NCBI RefSeq assembly: GCF_014158035.1
Contig: NZ_JACFXW010000001.1
Span: 2,830,001-2,894,000, forward strand
Reading direction: 5' to 3'
Source: Rhizobium sp. G21
Lineage (GTDB): Bacteria > Pseudomonadota > Alphaproteobacteria > Rhizobiales > Rhizobiaceae
DNA length: 64,000 nucleotides
This document shows, in pieces, positions 1-12,007 of the stretch. The translations under genes were made by a program, and so were the position numbers. The notes beneath the pieces are model-generated. The model was not told the origin of the DNA, made no database searches, and saw only the letters and a list, made by a program, of their open reading frames with translations. Position 1 is the first letter of the stretch. Each line of letters starts with the position of its first letter.

Positions 1-11
1 CAAGACCATCG

Positions 12-37
12 ATCTGAACCGCTTTCGCGGTTCAGAT
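12..37 (+). other. Hairpin in the 16S-23S spacer
   Basis: Perfect 11-bp inverted repeat ATCTGAACCGC / GCGGTTCAGAT around a TTTC loop, just before the 23S gene. The bases that follow (about 38-63) are complementary, with few mismatches, to 2846-2875 beyond the 23S 3' end. That is the usual long pre-23S stem cut by RNase III. The hairpin is probably part of the processed spacer. Confidence 0.6.
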
Positions 38-56
38 GATCATCGACAATGAGAAC

Positions 57-2852
<2,796 letters not shown>

Positions 2853-3085
2853 GTTCCCATTGCCTATGATCATCTTCATGAGCTCAGCTCATGAACATCT
2901 TTGTCCTCACGCTGACGCAGTCTGACGACTGCTACGCTGCGGACGGCGCGCCTGAAAAGTCAGGCGGCAGGCCCAAAGCCTGCAAAACGCCCAAACATTC
3001 GATCGAACCAGCAAATACGGACATGCTACTCGCTGATCCCTATTCGCTATTCGCAAAGAACCAGCTTCTCTGTTTGCCTTTCGCC
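2853..3085 (+). other. 23S-5S intergenic spacer with hairpins
   Basis: No gene is seen. The first bases complete the pre-23S stem. A perfect palindrome CATGAGCT-C-AGCTCATG lies at 2877-2893. Two further hairpins follow around 2948-2985 (a GCCTGA...TCAGGC stem and a GCAGGC...GCCTGC stem). These are likely rRNA processing structures. Confidence 0.6.
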
Positions 3086-3203
3086 GACCTGGTGGTCATG
3101 GCGGGGCGGCCGCACCCGTTCCCATTCCGAACACGGCCGTGAAACGCCCCTGCGCCAATGGTACTTTGTCTCAAGACACGGGAGAGTAGGTCGCCGCCAG
3201 GTC
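3086..3203 (+). rRNA. rrf: 5S ribosomal RNA
   Basis: About 118 bases starting GACCTGGTGG and ending GCCGCCAGGTC, so the ends pair as helix I. The internal CCCGTTCCCATTCCGAAC block is the conserved loop B/helix III signature of 5S rRNA. It lies downstream of the 23S gene in the normal operon order. Confidence 0.96.
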
Positions 3204-3362
3204 TGCAAAATGCAAACATCTCATAACTCTTCACAACACGCAGGCGCTTCCGGTATTTTTGCATAGCCAAAAACCTGTCGCGGTTCAGCCTTCCGGATTA
3301 AGCGATATTTTGCCTACGGCGAAAGTCGGTCGGTATTTTGCCTCCCGGCAAAAACCTGGTAA

Positions 3363-3439
<77 letters not shown>

Positions 3440-3460
3440 AAATCACAGAACCACCAACCA

Positions 3461-3489
3461 AGCCCCAAGGCAATCGCCGAGGGGCTTTC
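3461..3489 (+). terminator. Rho-independent terminator of the rRNA operon
   Basis: Stem AGCCCC / GGGGCT with a 14-base loop, followed by a T-rich tail (TTCTGCGTTTCT). It lies 21 bases after the tRNA. No gene is recognised between it and the next coding region (to 3722). Confidence 0.7.
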
Positions 3490-3722
3490 TGCGTTTCTGG
3501 GTGCCCTCGATGGACCGAGCGGGCGCCCTGTCGACGATGCGGCTCGCCCAACATGGTCCGCAACGGGCCGACATCTCAGCTCGCGCCTTTGATCGCCACG
3601 CCAAAGACGGAGACGCCGTCGGTGGACAAAAGCGGCTCGACGCCGGGCTGGACGGCCGCTGCGCCCGCCGGCCCGACCCGGTAAACAGATCGTTTCTTTC
3701 CGACCGCCAGCGTTGCGGTCGT

Positions 3723-4658
3723 TCAATCGGGGAGGGGGATATAGTCGCTGCGATCATCGGCAGGCAGGTCGAAGCGGCCCTTGCCCCAGTTCGCGGCGCG
3801 CCATTCCGCCTTGGCGACCTCGATGCGTTCCTGCGACGAGGCGACGAAATTCCACCAGATGTAGCGCGGCCCGTTGAACGTCGCGCCGCCGAGGATCATC
3901 AGGCGCGCGCCGCGCTCCCCGGCGGCCACCGTGATGCGGTCGCCCGGTCGAAACACCATCATCTGCGACGCCTCGAAGTCCTGTCCGGCCACCGTGATCG
4001 AGCCCTCGACGATGTAGACGCCGCGGTCCTCGTGATTGTCGGGCATCGGCAGCCGGCTTCCCGGCCGCAGCGTCACGTCGGCGTAGAAGGTCTCCGAAAA
4101 CATCGCCGCGGGCGCCGCTTCGCCATAGAGCTCGCCGAGAATGACGCGGACAGAAGCGCCCCGGTCCTCGATCACCGGCAGCGTCTCCTTGCCGCGATGC
4201 TCGAAACTGGGCGCCACGTCCTCATGGCTTTCGGGCAAGGCCAGCCAGGTCTGAATGCCGAACAGGCTGTTGGGCCCGGTGCGCGCCGTGGCCGACGTGC
4301 GCTCCGAATGCGTCACGCCCCTGCCTGCCACCATCCAGTTCAGTGCGCCGGGCCGGATGATCTGATCGGCGCCGGTGCTGTCGCGGTGATGGAAGTCGCC
4401 CCGGAAGAGATAGGTCACCGTGCCGAGTCCGATATGCGGATGCGGCCGGACGTCGACGCCCTGGCCGGTCAGCAGCTCGGCCGGCCCGGCCTGATCGAAG
4501 AAGATGAAGGGCCCGACCATCTGCCGCTTGGGCGCGGGCAAGGCGCGCCGCACCTGGAAATCGCCGAGGTCTCGCGATCGCGGAACGATCAGGGTTTCGA
4601 TCGCGTCGATCCCGACCCCATCGGGACAACCCGGTTCGATTGATGGATTCCAACTCAT
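3723..4658 (-). CDS. Pirin family protein
   Basis: Bicupin protein of 311 residues, the usual pirin length. The N-terminal cupin has both metal-binding motifs: RPHPHIGL (His73, His75) and VTHSER (His117, Glu119), which match the Fe(II) ligands of pirin. The second cupin is near residues 190-280. Bacterial pirins are variously quercetin dioxygenases or redox sensors, and which applies cannot be told from sequence. The start was chosen at 4658 because AAGGA lies 7 bases upstream; longer in-frame starts have no good site and would add an unrelated Arg-rich stretch. It is transcribed away from the YcaC-like hydrolase, with which it may share a promoter region. Confidence 0.92.
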   Translation of the reverse strand: MSWNPSIEPGCPDGVGIDAIETLIVPRSRDLGDFQVRRALPAPKRQMVGPFIFFDQAGPAELLTGQGVDVRPHPHIGLGTVTYLFRGDFHHRDSTGADQIIRPGALNWMVAGRGVTHSERTSATARTGPNSLFGIQTWLALPESHEDVAPSFEHRGKETLPVIEDRGASVRVILGELYGEAAPAAMFSETFYADVTLRPGSRLPMPDNHEDRGVYIVEGSITVAGQDFEASQMMVFRPGDRITVAAGERGARLMILGGATFNGPRYIWWNFVASSQERIEVAKAEWRAANWGKGRFDLPADDRSDYIPLPD

Positions 4659-5015
4659 ATGCATCATCCTTCGTGTTTTGGTCGTCTCTGGGGGCCGAGC
4701 GAGCATGTTCGCCCGAGAGGCGCGCCCGGCCGGCCTTCGCCATTTCGAGCGGGCTGCGGCGCGTGGACGTCTCGCTGTCGCCGGGTCAGGCCGACCCTCC
4801 CAATCTCCATCGGCGCGCCGGCGCACGTGATTTCGGGTGAAACGTGATCTCACCCTCCCCAAAGAGCCTTTCGAACTCAAGGCTCAAAGCGGCGGAGACG
4901 ACAATCGGGAGCAAGAACGGCGCCGGCGCCGCAATCCCGGCGCCGCAGGCGACGTGCGCATTGGCTAGTTTACGGCAGCCAACTCGCATTTCTCTCGACA
5001 TTCAGGAGTAGTCAG
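4659..5015. other. Intergenic region between divergent pirin and hydrolase genes
   Basis: 357 bases with no gene I can support. It must hold the promoters of both flanking divergent genes. A good ribosome site (CAGGAG) stands 8 bases before the hydrolase ATG. The short open frames on either strand here look like chance high-GC frames. Confidence 0.5.
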
Positions 5016-5669
5016 ATGAATTTTCGCAACGGCCTGGGCTCCCTTCTTCGCCCTGAGGATTCGGTGCTCGTCATGATCGACCACCAGCCCTATCAGCTCG
5101 CCAATCTGAACAGCCACGATCCGCATATGGTGGTCAACAATTCGGCCGGCCTGGTAAAGGCTGCGAGGGTCTTCGACGTGCCCACCATCCTGACCAGCGT
5201 GGTCGTGGATCGCGGCGGCCGCATCTTTCCGCAGGTCACCGAGGTGTTTCCCGACCAGCAGGTCATCGACCGCACGTTCATCAACACATGGGAAGACCCG
5301 AAGGTGGTGGACGTGGTCAAGGCGACGGGTCGCAAGCAACTGGTCCTGGCCGGCCTTTGGACCGAAGTATGCGTCGCGATGCCGGCGATCCAGGCTGCAG
5401 GCGAAGGCTGGGACGTGACGGTGGTCACCGATGCCTGCGGAGGCGTATCGACGGAAGCGCACGACGTCGCCATCAAGCGGATGATCGCGGCCGGCGTGAA
5501 CATGATCACCTGGATGGCGCTGGCGGCGGAATGGCAGCGCGACTGGGCGCGGGCGGAGACCGCCGGCGCGATCAATGAGGTCATGATCCAGCATGCCGCC
5601 GGCAGCGGCATCGCCTTCCTGTGGGAGCAGCAGTTGCTCAACACGCCGGCGCCGAGCTCTGCGGGCTGA
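5016..5669 (+). CDS. Isochorismatase-family cysteine hydrolase, YcaC-like
   Basis: 217-residue single-domain hydrolase of the isochorismatase superfamily, closest in appearance to E. coli YcaC. The nucleophile is Cys119 in the motif GLWTEVCV, and the Asp near the N-terminus is in the segment VMIDHQPY (Asp22). I could not place the family lysine with confidence. Members cleave amide or related C-N bonds in small molecules; the true substrate is unknown. It is followed by two SnoaL-fold genes on the same strand, probably one transcript. The start is supported by an AGGAG site. Confidence 0.9.
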   Translation: MNFRNGLGSLLRPEDSVLVMIDHQPYQLANLNSHDPHMVVNNSAGLVKAARVFDVPTILTSVVVDRGGRIFPQVTEVFPDQQVIDRTFINTWEDPKVVDVVKATGRKQLVLAGLWTEVCVAMPAIQAAGEGWDVTVVTDACGGVSTEAHDVAIKRMIAAGVNMITWMALAAEWQRDWARAETAGAINEVMIQHAAGSGIAFLWEQQLLNTPAPSSAG

Positions 5670-5769
5670 TTGGAGTAGTCACGGCGCGGCGAACTTCGGG
5701 GCATTCTCGCCGTGGGGATCGCCGCGCCATCCATCGCGCGGCTCGGAGCGGCCGCAAGGGAGGCGCGGT

Positions 5770-6132
5770 TTGCATATCGACGAACTCATGCAGGACAATC
5801 TCGATCTGGTGTTCGGCGAGCGTGACGCCACCCGGCGCCTCGCGGCGATCCGGCGGATCTATGACGCGGACGCCGAGCTCCATGAGCCTCACCGCTCGGC
5901 GCGGGGACATCAAGCCATTTGCGACGCTGTGGGCGATCTTCTGGCGCATCTGCCAGCCGACTTCGGGTTCACGGCGATAAGGCCGGCATCCGGCCACAAC
6001 GGCTTGGGACGGCTGCAATGGCGGGCCGGTCCGCCCGGCGGTCCGCCTGCCGCGACAGGCGTCGACGTCGCGCATGTCGAAGGCGGCCTCATCAGAGCGC
6101 TGCATGTTTTCCTGGACCAGGACGACATCTGA
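5770..6132 (+). CDS. Small SnoaL/NTF2-fold protein
   Basis: 120-residue protein with the layout of a SnoaL-like (NTF2-fold) domain: an N-terminal helix, then 'YDADAELHEPH' and a strand pattern ending in a Val-rich sheet. The function is not known; the fold serves enzymes (cyclases, isomerases) as well as binding proteins. I chose the TTG at 5770 because a strong GGGAGG sits about 7 bases upstream; an ATG at 5788 is the alternative. It lies 100 bases after the hydrolase and 60 before another SnoaL-type gene, so a three-gene operon is likely. Confidence 0.7.
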   Translation: MHIDELMQDNLDLVFGERDATRRLAAIRRIYDADAELHEPHRSARGHQAICDAVGDLLAHLPADFGFTAIRPASGHNGLGRLQWRAGPPGGPPAATGVDVAHVEGGLIRALHVFLDQDDI

Positions 6133-6192
6133 ACCTGCGACTTGCGGCGGCCGCGCCGCCGGCCGGACCCGGTCGCCAAGAAGGACCTGAAA

Positions 6193-6936
6193 ATGACGGA
6201 TCATGGTTTTCCCACTGGATTGGAGATGGATGTCTCCTATCCTAATTTTCGAGTGAGCCTGACGCTGCTGTCGATCTCGCAACTCCGGTTCGAGATCAAG
6301 GAGGGACCGTTCGCCCGAACCGAGACCGTCGACATCGAGGTCGCGCCGATCGGCAACGGTGTCTTCGCGGTCAGCTGGCGGGAAGAGAGCGGCGCCACGG
6401 TCGCCAATATACAGGACTACGATCGCGGCCTGGTCTTTTCGTTCGCGACGCTGCCGGACGGTCGATTTCTGCGCATGACCGGCGCAATGACGATCACCCG
6501 CCCCGCCGCACGTCCCGCCGACAACCTCCCGCAGCGCAACAAGGCGCTGGTTCTCGACGCGATGACCTCGCTGTTCCAGCGCCGCGACGCCGCGGCCGTG
6601 GAGCGGCTCTACGCCGTGGATTACATCCAGCATAATCCCGCCATTGCGCAGGGTCGGGACGCTTTGCGGGCGATCGTGGCTCAACTGCCCGAACATGTCC
6701 ATTACGAGCCCGGCCTGATCCTGGCGGAAGACGACCTCGTGGCGATCCACGGCCGCATCCGCGGTTGGGCCGAGGAACCGCTGATCGCAATCGACGTCTT
6801 CCGGGTCGAGGACGGCAAACTGGCCGAACATTGGGACGTGCTCCAAACCGAAACGGCGGCCGCGGCGGCCGAGGGACGCGTTCCTATGTTCGATCCCGGA
6901 GAGGCGATGCGGGACGCGCGGCGCGGGCGGACCTGA
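6193..6936 (+). CDS. MoaF-like plus SnoaL-like two-domain protein
   Basis: 247 residues in two parts. Residues about 1-105 resemble the MoaF/calycin-type beta-barrel found beside molybdenum-cofactor and aromatic genes. Residues about 110-235 form a SnoaL-like NTF2 domain with the typical 'YIQHNP' and 'HWDVLQ' motifs. No enzymatic activity can be assigned. The ATG at 6193 has AAGGA 8 bases upstream. It ends the short operon that starts with the YcaC-like hydrolase and converges on a TetR gene. The 212 bases between the two hold no gene. Confidence 0.8.
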   Translation: MTDHGFPTGLEMDVSYPNFRVSLTLLSISQLRFEIKEGPFARTETVDIEVAPIGNGVFAVSWREESGATVANIQDYDRGLVFSFATLPDGRFLRMTGAMTITRPAARPADNLPQRNKALVLDAMTSLFQRRDAAAVERLYAVDYIQHNPAIAQGRDALRAIVAQLPEHVHYEPGLILAEDDLVAIHGRIRGWAEEPLIAIDVFRVEDGKLAEHWDVLQTETAAAAAEGRVPMFDPGEAMRDARRGRT

Positions 6937-7148
6937 CGCCTTGCATCGATGAGACGTGGAGATCACGCGAGAGACAGCGGATCGGGAAGAGGACGCTGCG
7001 CTTCAACGCGCTCTTCGCGTCGACAAAATTCCGGTCCGGACCGAACCGGGGCCGTCCTTCCCGGGCGCTGAGCCGAAGCCGGGCGGGCCGGCGTTCGCTC
7101 GCAGAAAACAGGCGCCGTTCGGTCACGTCGCCCGGGGTCGCTGGCCAA

Positions 7149-7760
7149 TCAACAGGTCTTGATGGCGGCGACCAAGGCGAACTCCAGATGTTCGAGTTCC
7201 TTCATGGTGAAGTTTTTCCCGAGGACGATCAGACGTGAGTAAAGCGGAGCGAAGAGGAGATCGAGCGCCAGCTCTTTGTCGAGGTCGGCGGGCAATTCTC
7301 TCCGCGTGATCGCGCGATCCAGCAGTCTATGCCCGAACTGTCGCCGCGCCTGAGCGATGCCGTCGAGCATCGCCGACAGTTCGTTCGAGCGAAGCCGTTC
7401 GGCGACCAGATCGGGAATGATGCGGCGAACCAAAGGATGTCGCAGGACCGTGCGCGTCGCACGAAGATATTCCCTGATATCGGCCTGCAGCGAACCGCGG
7501 TCGGCGGCGCCCAACCGCATGACCTCGACGCTCCGGATCGCCTCGCAAGCGAATTCCAGCTTCGAACGCCAACGCCGGTAGATCGCAGCCTTTCCCGCGC
7601 CGGCTCTCGCCGCCACCCGCTCCAGGCTGACGGCGGCAAAGCCCGTCATCGCCCATTCCTCGAACAAGGCGCGAAACAAAGCTGTCGTCAGCTCCGGCCG
7701 GATGAGCGCCGCCCCGCTCGGCTTCCGCCTCAGCGTAAGGTCGATACTCTTGCGTTCCAT
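7149..7760 (-). CDS. TetR/AcrR family transcriptional regulator
   Basis: 203 residues. The N-terminal helix-turn-helix spans about residues 30-68, with the recognition segment ending in AAIYRRWRSK, a typical TetR YxxW signature. The C-terminal ligand domain carries the 'HPLVRRIIPDLVAE' segment seen in the TetR_C type near AcrR-like repressors. The ATG at 7760 follows GGAGG by 8 bases. The gene diverges from the AraC-type pair at 8003, with 242 bases between them where its own operator could lie. The ligand and targets are unknown. Confidence 0.9.
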   Translation of the reverse strand: MERKSIDLTLRRKPSGAALIRPELTTALFRALFEEWAMTGFAAVSLERVAARAGAGKAAIYRRWRSKLEFACEAIRSVEVMRLGAADRGSLQADIREYLRATRTVLRHPLVRRIIPDLVAERLRSNELSAMLDGIAQARRQFGHRLLDRAITRRELPADLDKELALDLLFAPLYSRLIVLGKNFTMKELEHLEFALVAAIKTC

Positions 7761-8002
7761 CCAAAAATCCTCCACTCTGGACGGAACGGTAGCGTCTTGC
7801 GCCGCCTGGGAGAAGAGATCGAGGCAAACCAATCGCGATTTCTGGTCGTTTGTGGAGCGCAGCGACGGCGCGCGCAACAAAGCCGTCTGAAGCCTCGGAA
7901 CCCGAACACGTCTCGTTTGGCAGAGTGCGCCGGCCGTCATCGCGGCGCGACAGGGACCGCAGGATCGGTCCGAAGATCTGCGCAAAGGATAGGAGACCCG
8001 AC

Positions 8003-8434
8003 ATGCCCGGAACCGCTGATCGTTCCTTTGCTCGAGGGCGCAACAATGGTCACCTGCGGCGCTATGTTCAAAGCGTGAAATCTGCAGGCTGCCTGATTTA
8101 CCTGTCGGAGGCGTCTCAGCCGGCCGCAGATATGTCCGACCCTGCGGTCGCCGATCTCGCGCCGCATGAAGACCTGCGTGGCGGCCGCCGCGTGAGCAGA
8201 GACACGGGCGGCGGATGGACTGATATGAGACGCGAAACGGGCAACGTCTACTCCGCTCCGGCTATGGTCGCGCGGATCGCGCCGGAGGTGTGGCGTTCGT
8301 CGAACCTGGTTCTCCGTCCGGTCTTTCGGAAGCGTCAGGCCTTGAGCCCGGTCGACTGTGGTCGGCCGCTGGGCGATCCGACCCGGCCTTCGAACTTTCA
8401 TCGGGCGCGTTCGGCTCGGGAGGGACGACCATGA
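8003..8434 (+). pseudogene. Internally deleted AraC-family paralogue
   Basis: A 143-codon frame from an ATG with its own AGGAGA site. Residues 1-75 align without gaps to residues 1-75 of the intact AraC regulator that follows, with about 30 identities including GRRV and GGG blocks. Near residue 95 it jumps, in frame, to the end of the second HTH: 'SSNLVL..VF.K...LSP.D' matches 'SSNQAL..VF.K...LSP.D' of the neighbour. About 170 residues covering most of the effector domain and first HTH are missing. Its TGA overlaps the ATG of the intact gene (ATGA), so it may still be translated and coupled. A decayed tandem duplicate is most likely; a working truncated modulator is possible. Confidence 0.7.
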
Positions 8435-9342
8435 CCGTTCATGCCCCGTCTTCATTCGCCGAGTGGCACAGCATCGGCGAGCACGCGTCCTATATGCGGA
8501 CGATGAAATCGCCCGGCGCGATACTCGACCTTCTCGAAATCCAGCGGCCCGCCGGTGACATGTCGCGCCCCGCGCTGCCGGATATCGTCCTGGTGGAGGA
8601 CATGCGCGGCTGCAGACGCGTTAGGGGAGATCTGGGCGGAGGCTATTTCGACATTGCGACCGAAAAAGGCGCCCTCGCTGTCGCCGCGCCGAATTTCTCG
8701 ACCAGCGTGGTCAATGAGGAGAGCCATCGGCTCCGGAGCCTGGCCTTTCCTTTGGCGCAGTGGCAGGTCGTCCTCGACGACGCCACGGACGGGCGGTTCT
8801 CGATCGACAATTCGTTCATCTACGGCAGGGTGTTCGATTCCCCCACCATCCGGTCGGCGCTTAGGACGCTGTGGGCTCTCTGCGACGACGAAGGGCCGCC
8901 CTCGCGGCTGATGGCGCGGGCGGCGGGGCTGGAGATTCTCGCCGAACTCTGCCGGTTGGGCGGGGCGCCGTTGGCGAGCGCCAAGGGTGGTCTCGCTCCA
9001 TGGGCGCAGCGCCGGTGCGTGGAACTGATGCGCGCCCAGCTTTCGCACGATATCAGCCTCGATGAACTGGCCAAGGAGGCGCGGCTCTCGCCGTTTCATT
9101 TCGCGCGCATGTTCAAGCAGAGTTTCGGCGCGCCGCCGAGACTGTATCTGACGCGACTGAGACTGGAAAAAGCCTGCGAACTGCTGGAGCACACGGACCT
9201 TCCGGTCACCGAGATCGCCCACGAGGTCGGATATTCGTCGAACCAGGCGCTCGCCCGGGTGTTCATGAAACACCACTGCCTGAGCCCGACCGACTATCGC
9301 AGGGCGGTGCGCGAGCCGTGCCGCTCCGCTCGGTCCCAATGA
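8431..9342 (+). CDS. AraC family transcriptional regulator
   Basis: 303 residues. The C-terminal AraC DNA-binding domain (about 205-295) has both helix-turn-helix units; the signature region runs from 'ISLDELAKEARLSPFHFARMFK' parts to 'VTEIAHEVGYSSNQALARVF'. The N-terminal 190 residues form the effector domain seen in AraC_N-type regulators. GGGAGGG precedes the ATG. It follows an internally deleted copy of itself with an ATGA overlap. No target is evident; the TetR gene and hydrolase operon upstream are candidates. Confidence 0.92.
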   Translation: MTVHAPSSFAEWHSIGEHASYMRTMKSPGAILDLLEIQRPAGDMSRPALPDIVLVEDMRGCRRVRGDLGGGYFDIATEKGALAVAAPNFSTSVVNEESHRLRSLAFPLAQWQVVLDDATDGRFSIDNSFIYGRVFDSPTIRSALRTLWALCDDEGPPSRLMARAAGLEILAELCRLGGAPLASAKGGLAPWAQRRCVELMRAQLSHDISLDELAKEARLSPFHFARMFKQSFGAPPRLYLTRLRLEKACELLEHTDLPVTEIAHEVGYSSNQALARVFMKHHCLSPTDYRRAVREPCRSARSQ

Positions 9343-9623
9343 CGGTTGCGATCCTCGATCCCGATCAGACCCGCCCGTGTCGCCGACAGAACAGCCCGGG
9401 GCGAGGTCGCCGCCGGCCGAACGCGGCCCACGGCGCCGCCGTGATCGATGCCGACGGTGGGTTGGCCCGACGCGCCGCCGCAGGCTCGGCGCAGGCCCGA
9501 CGAATTTGACATCATCGACGCGAGGCCAGTTCTTGGAAGCGCCGGCCGATCGGCGAGATCGCTCGGCCGTCCGTTGCAATGTCCGTTCGGCAACGTTCAG
9601 CCAAGCATCTGCGTCTGCTCCGA

Positions 9624-9991
9624 TCAGGGCTTCCGGCGGTAGAAGATCATTCCGCCGTGATGAAGCGTGTCCTGATCGACGAAGACGCCGTCCGCGGTGA
9701 AGCCTGTGTCGTCCCAATAGTCGATGTGATTGCCGGTGACGACGTAGCGACCCTGATAGGCGCTCTGGCGTTTGCCGCGGGCTTCGTCATAGCGGCCCGT
9801 CGGCAGGAGTTCCTGGCGGATCTGGCCGTCGCCGGTGATCCACATGCCGAGATAGGGATGGTTTTGCGGCAGGGCCTGGGTGTTCGACTGTTTTGGCATG
9901 GTGTTCTCCGCCATGGCGATGGGGTCGCCGCGCCGTATGGAACGGCGGCGACGATGATGAGGGTTGCAGTGGTGGTGATGATGTCGGGCAT
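9624..9991 (-). CDS. Atu4866-like small protein (probably frameshifted, exported)
   Basis: The conserved part (from MPKQS at 9899, 91 residues) matches the Agrobacterium Atu4866 family: 'GMWITGDGQIRQELLP.GRYDEARG', 'QGRYVV.GNHIDYWDDTGFTADG' and 'GGMIFYR'. Function is unknown. The frame can start at 9899 with GGAGA upstream. Adding one C in the CCCC run (plus strand G 9921-9924) instead joins it to a start at 9991 with a GAGGA site. That gives a 122-residue protein with a hydrophobic N-terminus like a signal peptide, ending near 'AIAMA'. I favour the longer form. It lies downstream of the SDR on the same strand. Confidence 0.75.
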
Positions 9992-10038
9992 GGGGGTTGG
10001 TCCTCGGGCTGAGGCGCTGCGGGGATGCCGCAGATCGC

Positions 10039-10761
10039 TCAAGACGTCGTGCGCGTCGGGCGGACGACGATTTCGTTGACGTCGACATCTTCCGGCTGCT
10101 CGACGGCGTAGCGCACCGCGCGACCGATGGCGTCCGGGGTCAGCGCCACGGCGCGATAGGATTTCATGGCTTCGGCCGCGACCGGATCGGTAATGGTGTC
10201 GGCGAGCTCGCTCTCGACCACGCCCGGATGGATGCAGGTGACGCGCAGCCGGTCGTTTTCCTGGCGCAGGCCGTCGGATATCGCCCGCACCGCAAATTTG
10301 GTCGCGCAATAGACCGCGGCGGTCGGCGACACCGCCAGAGCGCCGATGGAGGCGATGTTGACGATATGGCCGGAGCCGCGCTCGGTCATGTGCGGCAGTA
10401 CGGCGGCGATGCCGTAGAGCACGCCCTTGATGTTAACGTCCACCATCCTGTCCCATTCGTCGACCTTCAGCGACGCCATCAGCGACAGCGGCATGACGCC
10501 GGCATTGTTGACCAGCACGTCGATCCGGCCGAATTCCCGGCGGGCCGTCTCGGCGAAGGCGGCGACATCGGCGCGGTCCGTGACGTCGACCCTGCAAGTC
10601 AATGCCCGGCCTCCGGCCGCACGGATATCCTCGGCGACGCTTTCGAGACGATCGGTGCGACGCGCTCCGAGCGCCACCATCGCGCCGGCGCGCGCCAGTT
10701 CATGAGCGATGCCCACTCCGATTCCGCTGGATGCGCCGGTGATCAGAACAACCTTGTCCAT
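10039..10761 (-). CDS. Short-chain dehydrogenase/reductase (classical SDR)
   Basis: 240 residues. The NAD(P) motif TGASSGIG is at residues 8-15, followed by the NNAG motif and catalytic Ser...YCATK. The basic 'GARR' after strand 2 suggests NADP(H). It resembles the clavaldehyde/serine-dehydrogenase-like SDR group often annotated only as oxidoreductase. GAAGGAG precedes the ATG at 10761. It is divergent from the LysR gene at 10869, which is the natural regulator. It is followed on the same strand by the Atu4866-like gene. The substrate is unknown. Confidence 0.9.
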   Translation of the reverse strand: MDKVVLITGASSGIGVGIAHELARAGAMVALGARRTDRLESVAEDIRAAGGRALTCRVDVTDRADVAAFAETARREFGRIDVLVNNAGVMPLSLMASLKVDEWDRMVDVNIKGVLYGIAAVLPHMTERGSGHIVNIASIGALAVSPTAAVYCATKFAVRAISDGLRQENDRLRVTCIHPGVVESELADTITDPVAAEAMKSYRAVALTPDAIGRAVRYAVEQPEDVDVNEIVVRPTRTTS

Positions 10762-10868
10762 GATTTTCTCCTTCTTTCTTCGCTTTCGCGGTTGCATGGA
10801 AGATAGCGTCCGGACATTGTCGCGATAAGCCGCCAAGAACTGCACTCAAAGGTTAGAAGGGCTAACCA

Positions 10869-11758
10869 ATGCCGCCGGATTTCAACGCGCTCGCCGTCTT
10901 TGCTCTCGTTGCGGAAGAGAAGAGCTTTCGCGCCGCCGCCGATCGCATGGGCGTCACGCGGTCGGCCGTAAGCCAGACGATCCGGAGGCTGGAGGAGACG
11001 CTCGGCATCGCCCTCGTCAATCGCACGACCCGCAGCGTCGGGCTGACGGAGGCGGGCGAACTGCTCTATGGCGAGGCGGCGCCGGCATTGCTCGGCATGC
11101 AGGCGGCTCTTGAGGCGGCGACCAATCTGCGCGGCCCGCCGCGGGGCCGGCTGACGCTCGCCGTGTCGTCGATCGCCGAGAGCTTTCTGTCGGGCGAACT
11201 GCTCTCCTCCTTTCTCGATCGCTATCCGGAGGTGACATTGCATGTCACCGTCACCGACGAGGAATTCGATATCGTCGCCGAAGGATATGACGCCGGCGTG
11301 CGGCTGGGGAGGTGATCGCCCAGGACATGATCGCCGTGCCGGTCTCGGGCGAACAGCGTCAGCTGGCGGTTGCGTCGCCCGCCTATCTGGCGCGGCACGG
11401 AGAGCCGCTTCATCCGAGCGAGCTCGCACGGCGCCGCTGCATCGGGTGGCGACGCGGGGCGGCGGTCGCGCCCTATCGATGGGAATTCGCGGAAAACGGC
11501 CGGGAGTTTTCCGTGGCGGTGGCGGATACGATCACGACCACCGACATGGGCCTGATGATCAAGCTCGCGGTGGCCGGCGCCGGGATCAGTTTCGGCATGG
11601 AGGACAGTTTCCGGCCCGCGATCGCCCGCGGCGAGCTCACGCCCGTGCTGGAAGATTTCTGTCCGCGCTTTCCGGGCTTCTATCTCTATTATCCCAGCCG
11701 CCGCAACATGGCGCCGAAACTGCGAGCGCTCGTGGCGCATCTGCGCGACTTTCGCTGA
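10869..11758 (+). CDS. LysR family regulator (frameshifted)
   Basis: A complete LysR protein is spread over two frames. The first frame carries the N-terminal HTH (residues about 1-60, 'FRAAADRMGVTRSAVSQTIRRLEE') and half of the effector domain, and stops at 11315. The second carries the rest, ending 'FPGFYLYYPSRR...VAHLR'. Adding one G to the GGGG run at 11306-11309 restores '...GVRLGEVIAQDM...' and a 296-residue protein of normal length. It diverges from the SDR gene, so it probably regulates that gene. Either a sequencing error or a recent inactivating mutation. Confidence 0.88.
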
Positions 11759-11905
11759 CCTGGCGACAGGCGGCGGCTCGGCCGCACCATGTACGGACCC
11801 ACGAACGCGCGACGCATAAGCCGGCTCCATACGGTCTTTGCGGGGGTGTCTCAGCGCTGGCGGGGACAAAGCTCCCGACGGGCCGCGAAAACTTCGAACA
11901 GGATA

Positions 11906-11934
11906 TTGCATACGTATGCATATTGACATAAGAT
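11906..11934 (+). promoter_or_regulatory. LacI-type operator 1 with overlapping promoter
   Basis: The palindrome TGCATACGTATGCA at 11907-11920 is perfect over 14 bases. The same TTGCATACGTAT core recurs at 19661 and 24503, all in this cluster. A weak promoter can be read over it: TTGCAT (11906-11911), a 17-base spacer, then TAAGAT (11929-11934), so repressor would cover the -35. It lies 74 bases before the binding-protein gene. The LacI regulator at 18582 is the obvious protein for it. Confidence 0.75.
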
Positions 11935-12007
11935 AATCGCCAATCGCCCCGAAGAGGCGATCATCCGTTGCGGCTGGGAGCCTGCACGAAGAAAGAGAGA
12001 AGGGAAC

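Noticed and set aside
2891..3142. An 83-codon frame between 23S and 5S
   Set aside because: It runs into the 5S gene and covers the processing hairpins of the spacer; no ribosome site.
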